From Castellaniella hirudinis (lineage in GTDB: Bacteria; Pseudomonadota; Gammaproteobacteria; Burkholderiales; Burkholderiaceae_B): a stretch of DNA of 64,000 nt. The stretch covers positions 186,001 to 250,000 of the forward strand of contig NZ_JBHSDY010000003.1 in the NCBI RefSeq assembly GCF_042651965.1, in the 5' to 3' direction. Shown one piece after another: positions 62,498 through 64,000 of the stretch. The notes beneath the pieces were generated by a model. It saw only the letters and a list, made by a program, of their open reading frames with translations. It was not told the DNA's origin and made no database searches. The first letter of the stretch is position 1, and the number at the start of each line of letters is the position of its first letter. The position numbers were made by a program, and so were the translations under genes.

Positions 62498-63270
62498 GGC
62501 TGTACGGATTCCAGTGCGGATGCCTGTCCGGCTGCCCGGAGGGTTTCCGGGGTGGTGTCGTGGGCGGCTTCCATGAACCGGGTCGCGGCCTGTGGCGTTT
62601 CCCCCGGCCGGGCCTGCAGCCGCCGCAGTCCGAACCGGTCCACGAGCTGCCAGTCATGGGACACGATCAGCGCGGCGATCTTCAGGCCACGGACGAGTTC
62701 CAGCATCAACTGGAACAGATCCCGGGCGCGGCCCGGGTCCAGGGCGGCCGTCGGTTCGTCGGCCAGGAGCAGGCTGGGGCCATGGGCAATCGCGCGCACA
62801 AAGGCCGCGCGCTGTCTTTCACCGATCGACAGGGCCTGCGGCTTGGCATCCAGCCGGTCCGACAGGCCCAGGGTCTCGATCGCCTGCAGTTCCTGCGGGC
62901 TGGGGTTCGGCTGGCCCGTCAGCCGTCGCGGCAGGGCGATGTTGTCCCTGACCGACAGATAAGGCAGCAGGCCGCCGCTCTGCAGCACGAAGCCCAGGTG
63001 GCGGGCGCGGATCGCCGCCAGCCGGTGTTCGTCGCGCTGCGCCAGCAGGGGCTGGATCGGACCGGCCGCACCCAACTGGTAGCGCTGGAGTTGCGTCGGG
63101 GCCAGCAGCAGGCCGATGCTTTCGAGCAGCGTGCTTTTGCCGCAGCCGCTCTCGCCGGTGATGGCGACGGCCTCTCCGGCTTCCAGGCTGAGGCGGGGCA
63201 GTTCGACCCGATAGGCGCCGGCGCCCTCGCCGCGCTGGACGTGCAAGCCCTCGATCTCCAGCAGAGGCAT
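62494..63270 (-). CDS. LolD-like ABC ATPase, TagT-type
   Basis: 258 residues. Walker A GESGCGKST, Q-loop VLQSGGLLPYLSVRDNI, signature LSIGERQRAAFVRAIA (first residue LSxGE rather than LSGGE), Walker B LLLADEPTAALDP, and switch His in LIVSHDWQLV. Partner of the FtsX-like permease next to it. Order PpkA-like end, TagT, TagS, TagR parallels the set in T6SS clusters but in the reverse gene order to Pseudomonas tagQRST-ppkA. The start overlaps the preceding gene's stop (TGATG). Confidence 0.82.
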   Translation of the reverse strand: MPLLEIEGLHVQRGEGAGAYRVELPRLSLEAGEAVAITGESGCGKSTLLESIGLLLAPTQLQRYQLGAAGPIQPLLAQRDEHRLAAIRARHLGFVLQSGGLLPYLSVRDNIALPRRLTGQPNPSPQELQAIETLGLSDRLDAKPQALSIGERQRAAFVRAIAHGPSLLLADEPTAALDPGRARDLFQLMLELVRGLKIAALIVSHDWQLVDRFGLRRLQARPGETPQAATRFMEAAHDTTPETLRAAGQASALESVQP

Positions 63271-64000
63271 CAGGGCATGGCCTCCAGCGGGACGGGATAG
63301 ACGTAGTCCCGCGCATCACTGCCTTCGGCCAGGGACACCCAACGGTCCACGTCCTCGTTGTAGCGCCGGTACAGCCGCAGTTTGGCGTCCAGCGTGCGGA
63401 TGAATTTTTCCTGGGTCAGGGCGTCCCAGTTCTTCCAGGTGTCTTCGTCCAGGTTCAGCACGTCGCTGCGATAGGGCAGGCCTTCCAGGTATTCGTCCAT
63501 GATGCCCAGGCCCTGCAGCGTGGTGCTGGTGTCCTGCTTGAGCTGGTTGGGGTCGGCCCCCATCGTGGCCGCCACCGAGCGCAGACGGGCGAACATGTCG
63601 GCGGGCGAGATCAGCCCCTCGTTGGCGGCTTGCAGGACCTGCCGCAGCACGTCACTGAGATCGCTCAGTTGCGCCTTGGTCAGCAGGATGCGCACGTCGG
63701 TCGTGGCGATGTCCTGCTTGATCAGGTCGCGGTCCGCGATCCAGGCCCGGAAGACGGGCGGCGCAGCCGCACCGGTCTTGGAACCCAGGTAGGCCAGGCG
63801 CATGGCATGCCCGATCAGGGCGCTGTCCTGCAGCATGGGGTCCTGGGGCTCGGCGGACTTGTCATCCTGGGCGTTGGAGGCGCTGCCGATGGCGTCTTCG
63901 CCGCTGTAGGCCGCCTTGACCTGGGCCGTGATGGCGGCGGCCAGGGCATCGACCTTGGCGCCGAATTCATTCACGTCGCCGGCGTTGACCGGGTAGTACA
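63270..64000 (-). CDS. C-terminal part of a PpkA-like VWA protein (5' end beyond window)
   Basis: The frame is open to the window edge, so about 243 residues of the C-terminus are visible; an internal GTG at 63974 should not be taken as the start. Visible features: VNAGDVNEFGAKVDALAAAITAQVK, a helical middle, and the end PYRSDVLNLDEDTWKNWDALTQEKFIRTLDAKLRLYRRYNEDVDRWVSLAEGSDARDYVYPVPLEAMP. The final block resembles the tail following the VWA domain in PpkA, the Thr kinase of T6SS regulation, but neither kinase nor VWA motifs are inside the window. The following genes TagT/TagS/TagR-like support the call. Confidence 0.55.
   Translation of the reverse strand, partial: YYPVNAGDVNEFGAKVDALAAAITAQVKAAYSGEDAIGSASNAQDDKSAEPQDPMLQDSALIGHAMRLAYLGSKTGAAAPPVFRAWIADRDLIKQDIATTDVRILLTKAQLSDLSDVLRQVLQAANEGLISPADMFARLRSVAATMGADPNQLKQDTSTTLQGLGIMDEYLEGLPYRSDVLNLDEDTWKNWDALTQEKFIRTLDAKLRLYRRYNEDVDRWVSLAEGSDARDYVYPVPLEAMP

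Noticed and set aside
53570..64000. A complete type VI secretion cluster or a srfABC virulence operon
   Set aside because: No tss sheath, baseplate or TssM genes and no SrfB/SrfC-like genes are visible; only the sensor-like part is present and the window ends.

Overview
The window reads as a chromosome segment of a high-G+C betaproteobacterium of the order Burkholderiales, most likely family Alcaligenaceae (Bordetella/Castellaniella-like). This rests on gene order (envC-ctpA-moeB; the kdsD-kdsC-lptCAB...hpf-ptsN-hprK-rapZ string; ubiE-Tim44-ubiJ-ubiB-rfaE2) and on the giant FAD/Fe-S oxidoreductase typical of that order. Species was not determined. Genes are densely packed, often with ATGA/GTGA/TGATG start-stop overlaps. 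No rRNA, tRNA, CRISPR array, transposase or phage gene was seen.

Layout. 1-9.7 kb: cell-envelope and housekeeping genes (EnvC-like LytM activator, CtpA protease, MoeB/ThiF E1-like enzyme, HAD nucleotidase, ArgB, a TlpA-like thioredoxin, then the dolP-diaA-yraN / rsmI group and RlpA). 9.7-16.3 kb: the nitrogen-PTS genes (rapZ, hprK, ptsN), hpf, and LPS transport/Kdo genes (lptB, lptA, lptC, kdsC, kdsD); the usual rpoN between lptB and hpf is missing. 16.3-24.2 kb: a second-messenger neighbourhood with a GAF/HD-GYP protein, a CpdA-like cAMP phosphodiesterase and, divergently, an outer-membrane barrel, a FecR-domain protein and a CHASE2 adenylate cyclase. 24.2-35.5 kb: apt, the 1310-residue oxidoreductase, a DUF4258/HTH toxin-antitoxin-like pair, a three-gene CsgG/DUF4810/DUF799 lipoprotein set, a DedA-type membrane protein, a D-amino-acid aminotransferase and a membrane diguanylate cyclase. 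35.8-44.4 kb: ilvA, phoBR, ubiquinone genes and rfaE2. 44.4-50.8 kb: a CoA-dependent catabolic operon facing a HAD enzyme and a sigma-54 activator. 50.9-53.4 kb: pcm-like methyltransferase, thiD and thiG. 53.5-64 kb: a second CHASE2 adenylate cyclase operon (with SH3 and M48 proteins) convergent with an envelope operon that resembles the TagRST/PpkA threonine-phosphorylation sensor module of type VI secretion, cut by the window end.

The most notable signals are: (i) the CHASE2 cyclase plus TagRST/PpkA-like module without T6SS structural genes in view; (ii) a cAMP synthesis/degradation pair facing each other next to a barrel-FecR module; (iii) an approximately 80-base intergenic repeat in four near-full-length copies whose two hairpins change sequence but keep pairing; (iv) the loss of rpoN from its normal site, one of those repeats sitting in the gap, while a textbook sigma-54 promoter and activator lie 36 kb away.
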